Assembly: GCA_036186865.1 (NCBI GenBank)
Contig: AP025067.1
Location: forward strand, 11,723,547 to 11,787,546
Direction of reading: 5' to 3'
DNA length: 64,000 nucleotides
Source of the DNA: Eustoma russellianum
Taxonomy: Eukaryota; Streptophyta; Magnoliopsida; Gentianales; Gentianaceae
Under the pieces are notes generated by a model. It saw nothing but the letters and a program-made list of their open reading frames with translations, made no database searches and had not been told where the DNA came from. Shown here piece after piece: positions 9,305 through 19,659 of the stretch. The position numbers were made by a program, and so were the translations under genes. Position 1 is the first letter of the stretch, and every line of letters starts with the position of its first letter.

Positions 9305-12304
9305 CTATACAATGGTATCGTAAGTCATCATACCTAACTTGGCTCGTAAGTTTTCAAACGTGGCTTGATTAAGGGGTTTGGTAAAGATATCAGCGATTTG
9401 GTGATCAGTTCTTATATGGTTTATCACTATGTCCTCAGTTTGAACATGATCGCGAAGAAAGTGGTATCGCACCTCAATGTGTTTGGCCTTAGAATGAAGC
9501 ACCGGATTCCGGGAAAGATTGATTGCACTTGTGCTATCGCAGAAAATTGGAATCTTTTTCATTTTAATGCCAAAATCACTAAGTTGCTGTTTAAGCCAAA
9601 GTATTTGGGTAGTACATAAACTCAAAGCAATATACTCGGCTTCAGTGGTAGAAAGAGCTACACTAGCTTGCTTCTTAGAAAACCAAGAGATCAAATTGGT
9701 TCCTATGAATTGACATGTGCCGCTAGTGGATTTTCTATCTAACTTGCAACCACCATAATCAGCATCACTATATGCGTGTAATTCCAACTTAGCATTTTTA
9801 TCATACCATAGTCCTAAGTGAGGTGTATGCTTAAGATATCTAAATATCTTTTTCACTGCATTGTAATGTGATACCTTAGGACAAGATTGAAACCTAGCAC
9901 ACATACACACACTAAACATGATATCAGGTCTTGATGCAGTTAAGTATAACAATGAGCCAATCATAGACCTATAGAGTGTGTCATCAAAAGGTTTACCATT
10001 TTCATCCTTATCGAGTTTGGTACTAACACTCATGGGGGTAGTTGTAGGTTTCAAATCTTCAAAGCCAAACTTCTTAATCATATCATTGACATACTTAAGT
10101 TGGCTAATGTGAATTCCTTGAGGGGTTTGTTTGATTTGGAGTCCTAAGAAATAATTCAACTCTCCTACCATTGACATTTCAAACTCTGACTTCATACATT
10201 CTTCGAAGTCTTTTACTAAGGTAGGGTTAGTTGAACCAAAGATAATATCGTCTACGTATATTTGAACTATTAACAAATCATTACCTTTTCTTCTTAGGAA
10301 TAATGTTTTGTCTATGGTTCCCCTTTCATAATTATTCGCAATAAGAAAGTTTGCAAATCTATCATACCAAGCTCTTGGAGCTTGTTTCAAACCATATAAA
10401 GCTTTCTTAAGCTTGTAAACATGGTTAGGATTCTTTGGATCTTCAAATCCAGGGGGTTGTTTGACAAACACTTCTTCTTGGATGTATCCATTTAAGAATG
10501 CACTCTTGACATCCATTTGGAAAAGTTTAATGTTACTTAGACTTGCAATCGCAAGTAACAATCTAATTGCTTCTAGTCGTGCAACGGGTGCAAAGGTTTC
10601 CTCATAATCTATTCCTTCTTGTTGATTATAACCTTGTGCGACTAGTCTAGCCTTATTTCTTGTAATATTTCCTTGTTCATCCATTTTATTCCTAAAGACC
10701 CATTTAGTTCCTATGATAGACTTGTCTTCAGGTTTAGGTACTAAGTCACATACGTTGTTCCTTGTGAATTGATTTAATTCCTCATGCATAGCATCTATCC
10801 ATGATATGTCACCTAAGGCTTCCTTAACATTCTTAGGTTCTATGTGTGAGACTAAGCTATGTCCTTCAAGTTGACTTATGTTTCTACGTGTTCTAACCCC
10901 AACACTTGGATCCCCAATGATTAATTCTCTAGGGTGCCACCAATTCCTAGATTGACTAGGTTCACCCTCATCTTGTTCAAATGTTTCATTAGTGTGAATG
11001 TTATCATATGTAATTGGATCATTAGTTGTATCATCTTCCAATTGCAAATTTTCTTGATTTATTTCATCTAAGGGTTCATGCATGTCTTGTTCAGGGGGAG
11101 TTGGTTCTAGATGATCAAGTACAGGCTCAAGTAATACATCATCATCAAACATATTTTCAACATTTGTTTCTTGTTTATGTTGATGTTTATCACTAACTTC
11201 AAAGCATGCATTTTCATTGAATTTCACATGTATGGATTCAATTATTTTTCTAGATGCAGGATTATAACACCTATATGCTCTTGAGTTAGTTGAATATCCA
11301 ACAAATATACATTCAATAGACTTTTGTTCAAATTTATCTAGATTATCCTTAGTGTTTAGCACAAAACATTTACATCCAAATACTTTAAGATAATCTATTT
11401 TAGGTTGTCTATTGTTTAGCAATTCATAAGGCGTTTTATTTAATTTCTTTCTAATAGTGAGCCTATTTATAATATAACATGCACAGTTAACAGCTTCAGC
11501 CCATAAATACTTAGGTAATTTATTTTCACACAGCATTGTCCTTGCAACTTCTTGAATCGTTCTATTTTTACGTTCAACAACTCCATTGAGTTGTGGTGTT
11601 CTAGGTGGTGAGAATTCATGTTTTATTCCATAAAGTTCACAAAATTTGATTACGTCTTTATTTTTAAATTCTCCACCTCTATCACTTCTAATTCTTTTGA
11701 CATTTTCTTCGTAAATGTTTTCAAGTTGCTTGATAAGGGTTTCGATTGCTAATGGAGCATCGTCTTTGTGTGTTAAGAACAATGTCCATGTGTAGCGTGA
11801 GTAATCGTCTACTATGACACACACATAGTAGTGTCCACCTAGACTTCTTGTCCTACTTGGACCAAATAAGTCTAAGTGAAGCAATTCTAGTACATGACTA
11901 GTACTCACTTCATGTTTCGGTTTTAAGGTTTCTTTAATGTGTTTTCCCTTAATACATGTTTCACACATTTGAAAATTATCTAAGTCTAACTTAGGCATAC
12001 CTCTAATTAAATTCTTTTTAGATAATTTCCTAATGGTTGAAATTCCTATATGGCCTAATCTTCTATGCCATAAATTCACATCTAAGTCATGTGATATTAG
12101 ACACTTAACCTTAGCATTTAACATGTTATCTAAGGTAAGGGTATAAATATTTCCATCTCTATTTCCTTTTAAAACCGTTTCTCCTTTTTCATTTATTATA
12201 TCACAAGAATTGGGAAGAAAGGAGACATTATAACCACAATCTATAAGTTGAGAAATACTAAGTAAATTATAAGAGAGATTGCTTACTAGCAACACATTTC
12301 GTAT
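9305..12304 (-). CDS. SIRE pol: integrase, reverse transcriptase, RNase H
   Basis: An uninterrupted 996-codon minus-strand frame (9305-12,295) starts just after a stop at 12,305-12,307. It reads on from the gag-protease frame, so its first codon (GTG) is not a true start. Order by residue: GAG-pre-integrase HHCC finger (about 75-115, HRRLGH and CETC), integrase core with LDLFG (~142), RSDRGGEF (~207) and NGVVERKNR (~240), RT with intact YVDD (~680), and RNase H with DADYGG (~860) and TEAEYIA (~890), ending near IFTKPL. All key catalytic residues I can see are present. The upstream stop means it can only be made by readthrough or in trans. Confidence 0.93.
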   Translation of the reverse strand: MRNVLLVSNLSYNLLSISQLIDCGYNVSFLPNSCDIINEKGETVLKGNRDGNIYTLTLDNMLNAKVKCLISHDLDVNLWHRRLGHIGISTIRKLSKKNLIRGMPKLDLDNFQMCETCIKGKHIKETLKPKHEVSTSHVLELLHLDLFGPSRTRSLGGHYYVCVIVDDYSRYTWTLFLTHKDDAPLAIETLIKQLENIYEENVKRIRSDRGGEFKNKDVIKFCELYGIKHEFSPPRTPQLNGVVERKNRTIQEVARTMLCENKLPKYLWAEAVNCACYIINRLTIRKKLNKTPYELLNNRQPKIDYLKVFGCKCFVLNTKDNLDKFEQKSIECIFVGYSTNSRAYRCYNPASRKIIESIHVKFNENACFEVSDKHQHKQETNVENMFDDDVLLEPVLDHLEPTPPEQDMHEPLDEINQENLQLEDDTTNDPITYDNIHTNETFEQDEGEPSQSRNWWHPRELIIGDPSVGVRTRRNISQLEGHSLVSHIEPKNVKEALGDISWIDAMHEELNQFTRNNVCDLVPKPEDKSIIGTKWVFRNKMDEQGNITRNKARLVAQGYNQQEGIDYEETFAPVARLEAIRLLLAIASLSNIKLFQMDVKSAFLNGYIQEEVFVKQPPGFEDPKNPNHVYKLKKALYGLKQAPRAWYDRFANFLIANNYERGTIDKTLFLRRKGNDLLIVQIYVDDIIFGSTNPTLVKDFEECMKSEFEMSMVGELNYFLGLQIKQTPQGIHISQLKYVNDMIKKFGFEDLKPTTTPMSVSTKLDKDENGKPFDDTLYRSMIGSLLYLTASRPDIMFSVCMCARFQSCPKVSHYNAVKKIFRYLKHTPHLGLWYDKNAKLELHAYSDADYGGCKLDRKSTSGTCQFIGTNLISWFSKKQASVALSTTEAEYIALSLCTTQILWLKQQLSDFGIKMKKIPIFCDSTSAINLSRNPVLHSKAKHIEVRYHFLRDHVQTEDIVINHIRTDHQIADIFTKPLNQATFENLRAKLGMMTYDTIV

Positions 12305-13963
12305 TTAAAATGTGTTTGGGTCCCCGATTGTTCCTTTTCCAACAACTTTTCCTTTGTTGTTGTCACCGAATGTTACCTTTCCACCATCAATATGTTCAAG
12401 TTCGGTGAATAGATTGGGGTTGCCCGTCATATGCCTCGAACATCCACTATCTAAAAACCATTTGGTTTTTAGATTCTTTGACTTTGCCTCTTTCTTGCAT
12501 TCCTTGCATTTTTCCTACAATGGAGACAAAGTTTTAGGTACCCTTTATTTGGGTCCTTGAATGTTAGGGGCATTATTCTTGTTTAGATAACCCTTAGGTA
12601 TCCAAACTTGAATATACTTTCTAGGCACATTTTTAGCATGGTTAAAGTAAGAAGGATAAGCATATAAATGATTATTCCACATAAGTGAGGATGCATTGTT
12701 ATACATGTTGCGCCATGGTTGATAATCATTATAGGATGACCGAATCTTATAATGTGTATAAGGCATGCGATTTTGTTTCTTATATGGTGCTCTATATGTA
12801 TATTCATGTGTATTTCTATAAGACTTGTATGAGAGTTGCTTATGCTTAGGTTCATAAAAAGTTGGATGCATTTTATTTGGTCTAGTTGCATTTGTATACA
12901 TGTAGGCATGATTTCTAGGTTGTCTAGATGCAAAATTTGGCCTAGATGTATGTTTATGCGTGTGCATATTGGTGGGTTTGTGTTGTATTTTTGCCTTGAT
13001 ATGAGTAGAAGAAGGTGTAGAAGAAGATGTAGCAGGCAAAGTTGATTTTGTATTATATGGCAACTTTGTACTAGATGAAACAAACTTAGTCTTTTCATTT
13101 ACTTTTTCGTTTTCTTCTTTATAGCCTAGGCCGGTTTTATCATTGCCATACTTTTGTGATGAGATAAGTGTATCTAACATATTTGCACCCGATTTAAATT
13201 GTTCTATCATTTTTTCTAAGGTAAATTTAGAAGACTTAAGTTGCACTATTTCATTTTCACAACTTTCTAACTTGGATTTCAACATTTTATTTTCCATTTG
13301 TAACTTTTGTTCATCTTTCCTATATGATTCAATTTTGTTCTCTAAAGAATCAAGAGTATTAGTAGACTCTTGTTTAAGAGATTCTAGTTGATCGGAAAAT
13401 TCCAAGTTGGACGTCTTCAACTTGTCATTTTCTTCAACTAGTTTCTTCTTTTCTTTAGAGAGCCTCTTACAGTGAGCATGCATTCGTGGGAATTCTTTAT
13501 ACATTTCATCAAATGTCATGTCACTATCAGAATCACTATCAGAAGAAGAACATACCTCGTTGGATACGAAGCACACTTGAGCTTCCTCAGTTTCGGATTC
13601 TGAGTCGGATGAGTCGCTCCATGTGCTCACCTTCATTGCTCGTTTCCCTTTTCTTGCCTTAGACTCCTTTGTCTTTGACGTTTGAGCTTCCTTGTCCTTG
13701 GCTTGTTTATTATTGTTGTTTTTATTATTATTTTTCTTTGTTGGACAATCGTATGAAATATGTCCTTTTTGACCGCATTCATAACACTTTAATTCTTTAT
13801 TATACCATTTGTTTGTGTTATTTTTCTTAGATTGAGAAAAAGAAGAAGAAGAAGAATTATGTTGTCTATTCCTATTTGGGCGTTTGAAAAACTTTCTAAG
13901 TTTTCTAGCAATCAATATCAAGTCATCGTCTAATTCAGTATTTACTATCATCGTTATTAGCAT
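12305..13963 (-). pseudogene. SIRE gag C-terminal half and protease
   Basis: This lies in the same frame as pol. It includes a CCHC knuckle (CYECGQKGHISYDC, near 13,770), an Asp/Ser-rich segment, a long Glu/Lys/Leu coiled coil (about 13,500-13,170), a basic Thr/His/Tyr-rich tail, then the aspartic protease motif DSGCSRHMTG near 12,450. Stops interrupt at 12,545-12,547 (TAA), 12,515-12,517 (TAG) and 12,305-12,307 (TAA). The last stands where the old copy C has a Gln codon. The overlap with the next ORF at 13,935-13,963 marks a frameshift. Confidence 0.88.
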
Positions 13964-14687
13964 GTGTTTCAGTTGTTTTGAAGGCTATTGACTTACTGGA
14001 TGACTTAGACGATTCAGACTTTCGTTGGTTCAGTTTTACCTCATAGACTTTAAGAGACCCGATCAATTCATCCATCTTGGTGATTGACTTTGTCTCCTCG
14101 ATTGCAGTCACCTTTGGATCCCATTCAGCAGGGAGACTTCGTAGCACCTTTTGAACCTTTTCATTGTTCGAAAATGACTTCCCTAAAGCTTCAAGGGCAT
14201 TGAAAATATTAGTAATCCTCAAATCCATAGATGTTATGGATTCGTTTGGCAACATTTTGAAAGTCTCTAATTCAGTCATAAGCATGTTTATTTTTGACTC
14301 TTTAACACCACTAGTACCTTCATGCTTTAATACAAGTGATTTCCACATGTCGTGTGCACTTGTGCAATTTGACACATATCCTGCTTCAGAAGTTGTAAGT
14401 CTATTCAAAAGTAATTGCATAGCTTTAGCATTCATGGACATTTTCTTTTTATCATCTGATGACCATTCACTTTTATATTTTTCAACCTCTTGAGTTACTC
14501 CACTAACTTGTACAACTTTCATTGGAATGTACGGCCCATCTTCAACTATAGACCATAAATCGATGTCTATAGCCATTAAGAATAGCCTCATTCTTAGTTT
14601 CCAATGAACAAAATTATTGCCATCAAAAAGAGGAGGGCGTTGTGTGGACATACCTTCCAACTCACCTTTGTGAGAAACAATAGCCAT
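13935..14687 (-). pseudogene. SIRE gag N-terminal half
   Basis: The minus-strand start at 14,687 gives a 250-residue frame of the UBN2/DUF4219 gag type used by copia elements to form the virus-like particle. It has PPLFDGNNFVHWKLRMRLFL near residue 20 and the helical MLPNESITSMDLRITNIFNAL region near 155. It ends at a stop in the 13,935-13,963 overlap. Gag continues in another frame from there, so a full-length product needs a frame change. I treat this as a mutation, because no slippery site is obvious. Confidence 0.88.
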
Positions 14688-14796
14688 AGTATGTACCTTT
14701 GATTTGAGACAAGCAGTATATTATGAATTGTTGTTTCTTGGCCTTGTATTGTTCGTACGGTGTTGAATCTTGCTTCTTTTGAGTGGTGTTGGTCTG

Positions 14797-14808
14797 GCTC
14801 TGATACCA
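14797..14808 (-). other. SIRE primer-binding site (tRNA-iMet)
   Basis: The minus strand reads TGGTATCAGAGC, two bases inside the 5' LTR border at 14,811. The leader between it and gag (14,688-14,796) is non-coding. Confidence 0.9.
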
Positions 14809-14810
14809 AA

Positions 14811-17315
14811 TGTTGGACCGTGCACCTGCAATGAACACCACTAGAGGGGGGGTGAATAGTGGTTAGCGGAAATTACACTACAACCCTTTGTTAAAATCCC
14901 CTTGAAAACAGAATCTGAGACCAACTCAGATTCAGAACCCGTTTTTCAAAAATTCACGACTAATTGTACACAACTCCAAAAATTATGAAACTTTCCAGAA
15001 TTAAACTTCAATGAGTTAACAAGACTCTGTCCAAAAATCAGACAAAAATAAGATCGTTTGACCCTTCAAACAAATTAAAAGATTTAGATGGTCAATCTGG
15101 ACAGAATTGGACAGAATGTTGCTGATTTTGAAAATAGTGTTTCTCTTTGAATACTCAACCAAAAAGGTTGATCTTTATATCAAAACACTCTTTAGGATGT
15201 GTAGATGAAGTTTCCAAAAGGCCCTGACCTCAAACAATTCTTGAAAAATACAGAATTTAACTTTTCTCAAAACTGGTCAGATTGCAGCCAGATTGGAGCA
15301 GTTATCTTGGAAAGACTGAAAGACTAACTTTTACTTGCTCAAATCAAGTGATTCTTGTTGCAAATGAAAGCTAACAGTCTGAAGTACAACTCCACCAAAA
15401 ATCACGAATTTTGAAAATGTTTAGCTATTTTTTCAAATTGTGTGAAGTTGGGTGAAAACTGCAGTCAAAAACGGGCAGAAAACAGAAATAAAGAAACAAG
15501 AGAAGAACACCGAGGATTTATCCTGGTTCGGTCAATGTGACCTACTCCAGTCCCAAGAAACACCTTTCCTTGGATTTCACTATGATATGAACACCTTACA
15601 ACAAGAGCCAAGCTTGATCCTTGGGTTATACACCAACCCTATTCAAGACTTGGATAATCACCTTCTAAGCAACACTTAGTTGCAACTCCTCTAACACCTA
15701 TTGATGTAGCCTTATAAAGATGGCTAATCAATCTTACAAATGAAGCTCAAGAGGCTTGTAGCTCACCAAAATATTAAGAACAACTTTGCTACAACAAAAT
15801 ACAACAACAAGAACAAGAAGATGAATATGAAAGCTATAGAATGCTTGTGAGCTTCAAGTGTGTTTCATCTTCTTCACCAATGCCTCTATTTATAGTGTGA
15901 TTTGAGCCTTGAAGATAAGAATGCCAATGTGTCATCATCTTCATCATCAACTCCAAATGTCTTCTCATCATTGGTTGGCTTTGTACACTTGGCAAAATAA
16001 AACACAATGATTGGTCCACCTTGGCAATGTCATGTTGGCCGAAATTTTCCACCTTGGCAAGTCATAATTATCCTTTGTAAAATGTAGATAATAAGAAGGA
16101 TAATGCCACAAGAATACCTCAACTTCTAGTCTTGAAAATAGGCATGTGGGAGAAGACTATTTCAAAAACAAAATTCAGCTCCAATTTGAGATGAAGTAGC
16201 CGTTGGCTACTTTTGGTTTTTCCAAAATAATCTTGTTTTTTCTTAATTAAAATAAGGAAAGATAATACCACCAAATTATCCCCAACTTCAAGTATCATAA
16301 TAGGACATGTGAAGTCTTCATTTGACTTCAAAAATCTGCTGAAATTTCACCAATAAAACAATATAGCCGTTGGCTATTTTTAGTAAATTCCAAGTTGGCA
16401 ATTTTGCCAACTAGCTCCTTTTTGGTTGGTCCACTTGTCTCCAACTCATAAAATGAACTCCACATCATATCCACCAGCATATTCACGTTTTTCCACATAC
16501 ATATAAGTGTAGCAACTCAGATTTTTGAAGAAGAAATAAATAGATAACACTTGACAAGATTATGTCAACGTGTAACACCGAAATTCCCCAATATTTCTTC
16601 TTATATGTTGAGATCACTTCCACACCTTTGACACCTTTAATATCTCTGAATAATGATGATAAATGTTCTCTTATAATATATATAAGAGGGTCTTCAAGAA
16701 AAAATAGAATGTGACATCTCAAATCGTCACATATCCAGCTATAGTCAATAATATCATCGGTTGAGAGAATAAGATATAAGATCACCATATTATCTTCAAA
16801 ATAAACACAGCTCCAGAATGAAGATAATAATATACTCAAGAGATTCCTTGAGTGAAAATACCAAAAATACCCTTGGGGGTAAAATGACCAAAATACCCCT
16901 GGTGTAAGAAAACTCAAGAAATGACCCGGATGGTCATAAATAATCATGATATCAACTTTGTCATGATAAATAGTATAAGAATATGCTCTTGAAATATTTC
17001 CACCATATCATGTTCCTACAAAACTCAAAATACCAATTTTGCCCTTTTTGGTAAGTTGTAGAAACTTCCAAGGCATGTTAGTCACATGACAATAATAATC
17101 ACCAAAAACACATAATATTCACATAATGAACATGTATAAATCATACACAAATGAAAACAACCAATTCATCACATTTTAGAAAATTATTTCAAAAAAAAAC
17201 TAAACATCAATATCATTTTTCTTCACTTATTCATCTTTTTCATTTATAACACCATATGTGACATGTAACACTTAAAATCATGACTTTGAAAATTATCCAA
17301 ACATATTTTTCAACA
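14811..17315 (-). repeat. SIRE 5' LTR
   Basis: This full 2505-bp LTR with ends TGTTGGACC...TTTTCAACA is followed at once by TCCAT. That matches the pentamer before the TRIM at 6261-6265. It contains the expected promoter of the element, but I could not place a TATA box with confidence. Confidence 0.95.
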
Positions 17316-17320
17316 TCCAT

Positions 17321-19016
17321 ATTTTCAGTGCAAAGACCACGGCTGCTAATTCGAGGTCATGTACAGGGTAGTTCTGTTCAAATGGCTTCAATTGTCAGGA
17401 TGCGTACGCAATCACTCGATCTTTTTGTATTAATACACATCCCAGCCCATTCTTAGAGGCATCACTGTATACAACAAAGTTTTCTCCAGGAATAGGTTGT
17501 GCTAAAACTGGGGCGGAGGTCAGCTTCTTCTTTAATTCAGTAAAGCTCTTTTCGCAATCTGAGGTCCATTCAAATTTGGTTTTCTTCTTGGTTAAACGGG
17601 TCAGAGGAATAGCGATTCGAGAGAATCCATCCACGAACTTACGATAGTAACCAGCGAGACCGAGAAAACTTCGTACTTCTGTAACGTTGGTCGGTCTGGG
17701 CCACTCTGTGATTGCCTCGATTTTCTTGGGGTCTACCGATATACCTTCTTTGGATATTACATGACCCAGAAATGCTACACTTCGTAGCCAGAATTCGCAT
17801 TTACTAAATTTCGCGTATAGTTGTTTCCTTCGTAGAATGTCCAGAACGACCCTTGAATGTTCTGCATGGGTCTCTTCATCCGGTGAATATATCAAAATAT
17901 TGTCGATGAAGACTACGACGAACTTGTCTAGTTGGTCTTGAAAGACTCGATTCATTAGATCCATAAACGCTGTGGGGGCATTGGTCAGTCCGAATGGCAT
18001 TACTAAAAATTCATAATGTCCATAACAGGTTCTCAATGCAGTTTTTTGGACGTCTTCAGCCTTGATCTTCAATTGGAAATATCCTGAGCGAAGATCAATT
18101 TTACTGAAAATCCTTACCCCCCGAAGCTGATCGAACAGATCGTCGATCCTTGGCAAAGGGTACTTATTCTTTATAGTGATCTTGTTGAGCTCCCTATAGT
18201 CAATACATAACCGCATACTTCCGTCTTTCTTCTTGACGAACAGTACGGGAGCTCCCCAAGGTGAAATACTTGGGCGAATCAGTTTCTTTTCCAGTAATTC
18301 GTGCAGCTGTTCCTTCAGCTCTTTTAGTTCCGCATGTGCCATTCGGTAGGGAGCCTTTGATATTGGTTCAGCTCCCGGAACTAGGTTGATTTCAAAAGAT
18401 ATCTCCCGTTCCAGAGGAAGACCTGGCAACTCTTCTGGAAAAACATCTGGGTATTCGCGAACTACTGGGACTTGGGACAGATCTGAGGGTGCTTGATCGG
18501 CATTTATTGCATAGACAAGATATCCCTCATGTCCTTTCTTCAGTGCCTTATTAGCGCGGATCGCATTTATATAAATTTTCTTAGGACATTTCTGTAACTT
18601 CGATCCTCCTTGAAAGGTTACTTCTTTACGTGTGGGATCTTTAAAGGTAACTTGTTTTTCACTACAATCGATGTTGGCATGATTCTTGGAGAGCCAGTCC
18701 ATCCCAAGAATCACATCGAAGTCCGTCATGGGTATGGAAATCAAATCGGCATCAAATCGATGATTATCAAACTCAAGTTCACAATTTTTGAAAACATGGT
18801 GAGCTACAAGCACCCGTTCCCCCAGCTGCTTGGATTCTATAAGGTGCATCACTATAGGTTGGGTTTTTCTCAATATTCTTTCCAAATCTCTTGGATATGA
18901 AAGAGTGGCTAGCGTCACTATCAAATAACACGTTGGCAGGTACTGAACATACTAGTATAGCTCCTGAATCATGCAATACTTACTAAGCAACTATAAGGCA
19001 ACAATATTTATAAAAA
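17321..19016 (-). pseudogene. Gypsy-1 pol, 5' part: protease, RT, start of RNase H
   Basis: On the minus strand, the protease motif at about 18,925 reads FDSDASHSF. The usual DSG is DSD, through a change at 18,914-18,916. A frameshift follows, then a long RT frame (18,924 down to 17,395) with VILGMDWL, YRELNKITIKNKYPLPRIDDLF, SKIDLRSGY and FGLTNAP. The catalytic FIDD reads FIDN (codon 17,899-17,901), so the second metal-binding Asp is lost. A TGA at 17,395-17,397 stands where relatives have Arg. Sequence from 17,394 to 17,321 continues RNase H to the TRIM insertion point, in frame with 6265. Confidence 0.9.
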
Positions 19017-19352
19017 TTAGTACGATTCTCTGAAAATACTTGTCACCACTTTCATTGGCCTCTTCAACTTTTCAAAATAATATTGAGCATCTCTGACCAG
19101 CTCGTGAGGTTGAGGGTTATTCTGTTGCAGCATTACTTGCCCAATTTGGGTGACTGTTTGGCAAAAGTTCTGAAAAGCGTTAATATCAGGCATCATTTGT
19201 GGAAAAGGTCCTTGGGGTGGAGGAATGTTCTGAACTGGCGGTGGGTTTTGGCCTTGCAGTGGCGGGGGTGGAGGGACCTGAGCGGGTGGAGGAGGGATGG
19301 GCTCCTGCACCTCGGGTCTAGCGCTGGCTGGTCTGCCTCTTGGTCGCACCAT
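19017..19352 (-). pseudogene. Gypsy-1 gag remnant
   Basis: A 111-codon minus-strand frame begins with a basic start (MVRPRGRPASARP) and a long proline-rich stretch, then a short helical part ending VTSIFRESY. The central retrotransposon-gag domain and the CCHC knuckle seen in gypsy-2 are missing. Only about 40 bp separate this frame from protease. An internal deletion has removed most of gag, so this copy could not build its own particle. Confidence 0.75.
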
Positions 19353-19645
19353 CTGCAGTATGCAGTGTCAGCTTTATTCAATACGGAAATGTCATAATAA
19401 GTAGCAGAATTTAATTTATTCTTTTTAGCATATCTGAGGAGCATATACGTACATACGTTATAAATCAAATTCTGTGATTGATCATCAATTAGGGCATTAT
19501 AAATGGGTCGTATCCTAGTTTTCCAGTCTAAGTTATCTTAGTCTAAGGTCAACTCTCATCTAAGATCAGAACTTAGATCTAAGATCAAGCTTAGTTGACT
19601 ACGATCATAACTTAATTCTATATTCTGCCCGGATCTGAAGCCTTA

Positions 19646-19657
19646 GCTCTGATACCA
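19646..19657 (-). other. Gypsy-1 primer-binding site (tRNA-iMet)
   Basis: The minus strand reads TGGTATCAGAGC, two bases from the 5' LTR. The leader 19,353-19,645 contains no gene. Confidence 0.9.
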
Positions 19658-19659
19658 CC

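Larger units (their letters stand above)
6525..17315 (-). mobile_element. SIRE/Maximus-type Ty1/copia element, young insertion
   Basis: The element is bounded by 2.5-kb LTRs (6525-9028 and 14,811-17,315). They differ at about 11 positions by eye, roughly 0.4%, which indicates a recent insertion. The minus-strand order is 5' LTR, iMet PBS, gag with long coiled coil and zinc knuckle, protease, integrase, RT, RNase H, PPT and 3' LTR. Despite its youth it has one gag frameshift and three in-frame stops. No envelope-like ORF follows pol, because only about 275 bp separate the pol stop from the LTR. Its left end abuts a broken TRIM LTR and its right end abuts the TCCAT duplication. Confidence 0.93.

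Noticed and set aside
13935..13963. Programmed frameshift between the two SIRE gag frames
   Set aside because: No slippery heptamer is evident, copia gag is normally one frame, and other stops are present. A mutation is simpler.
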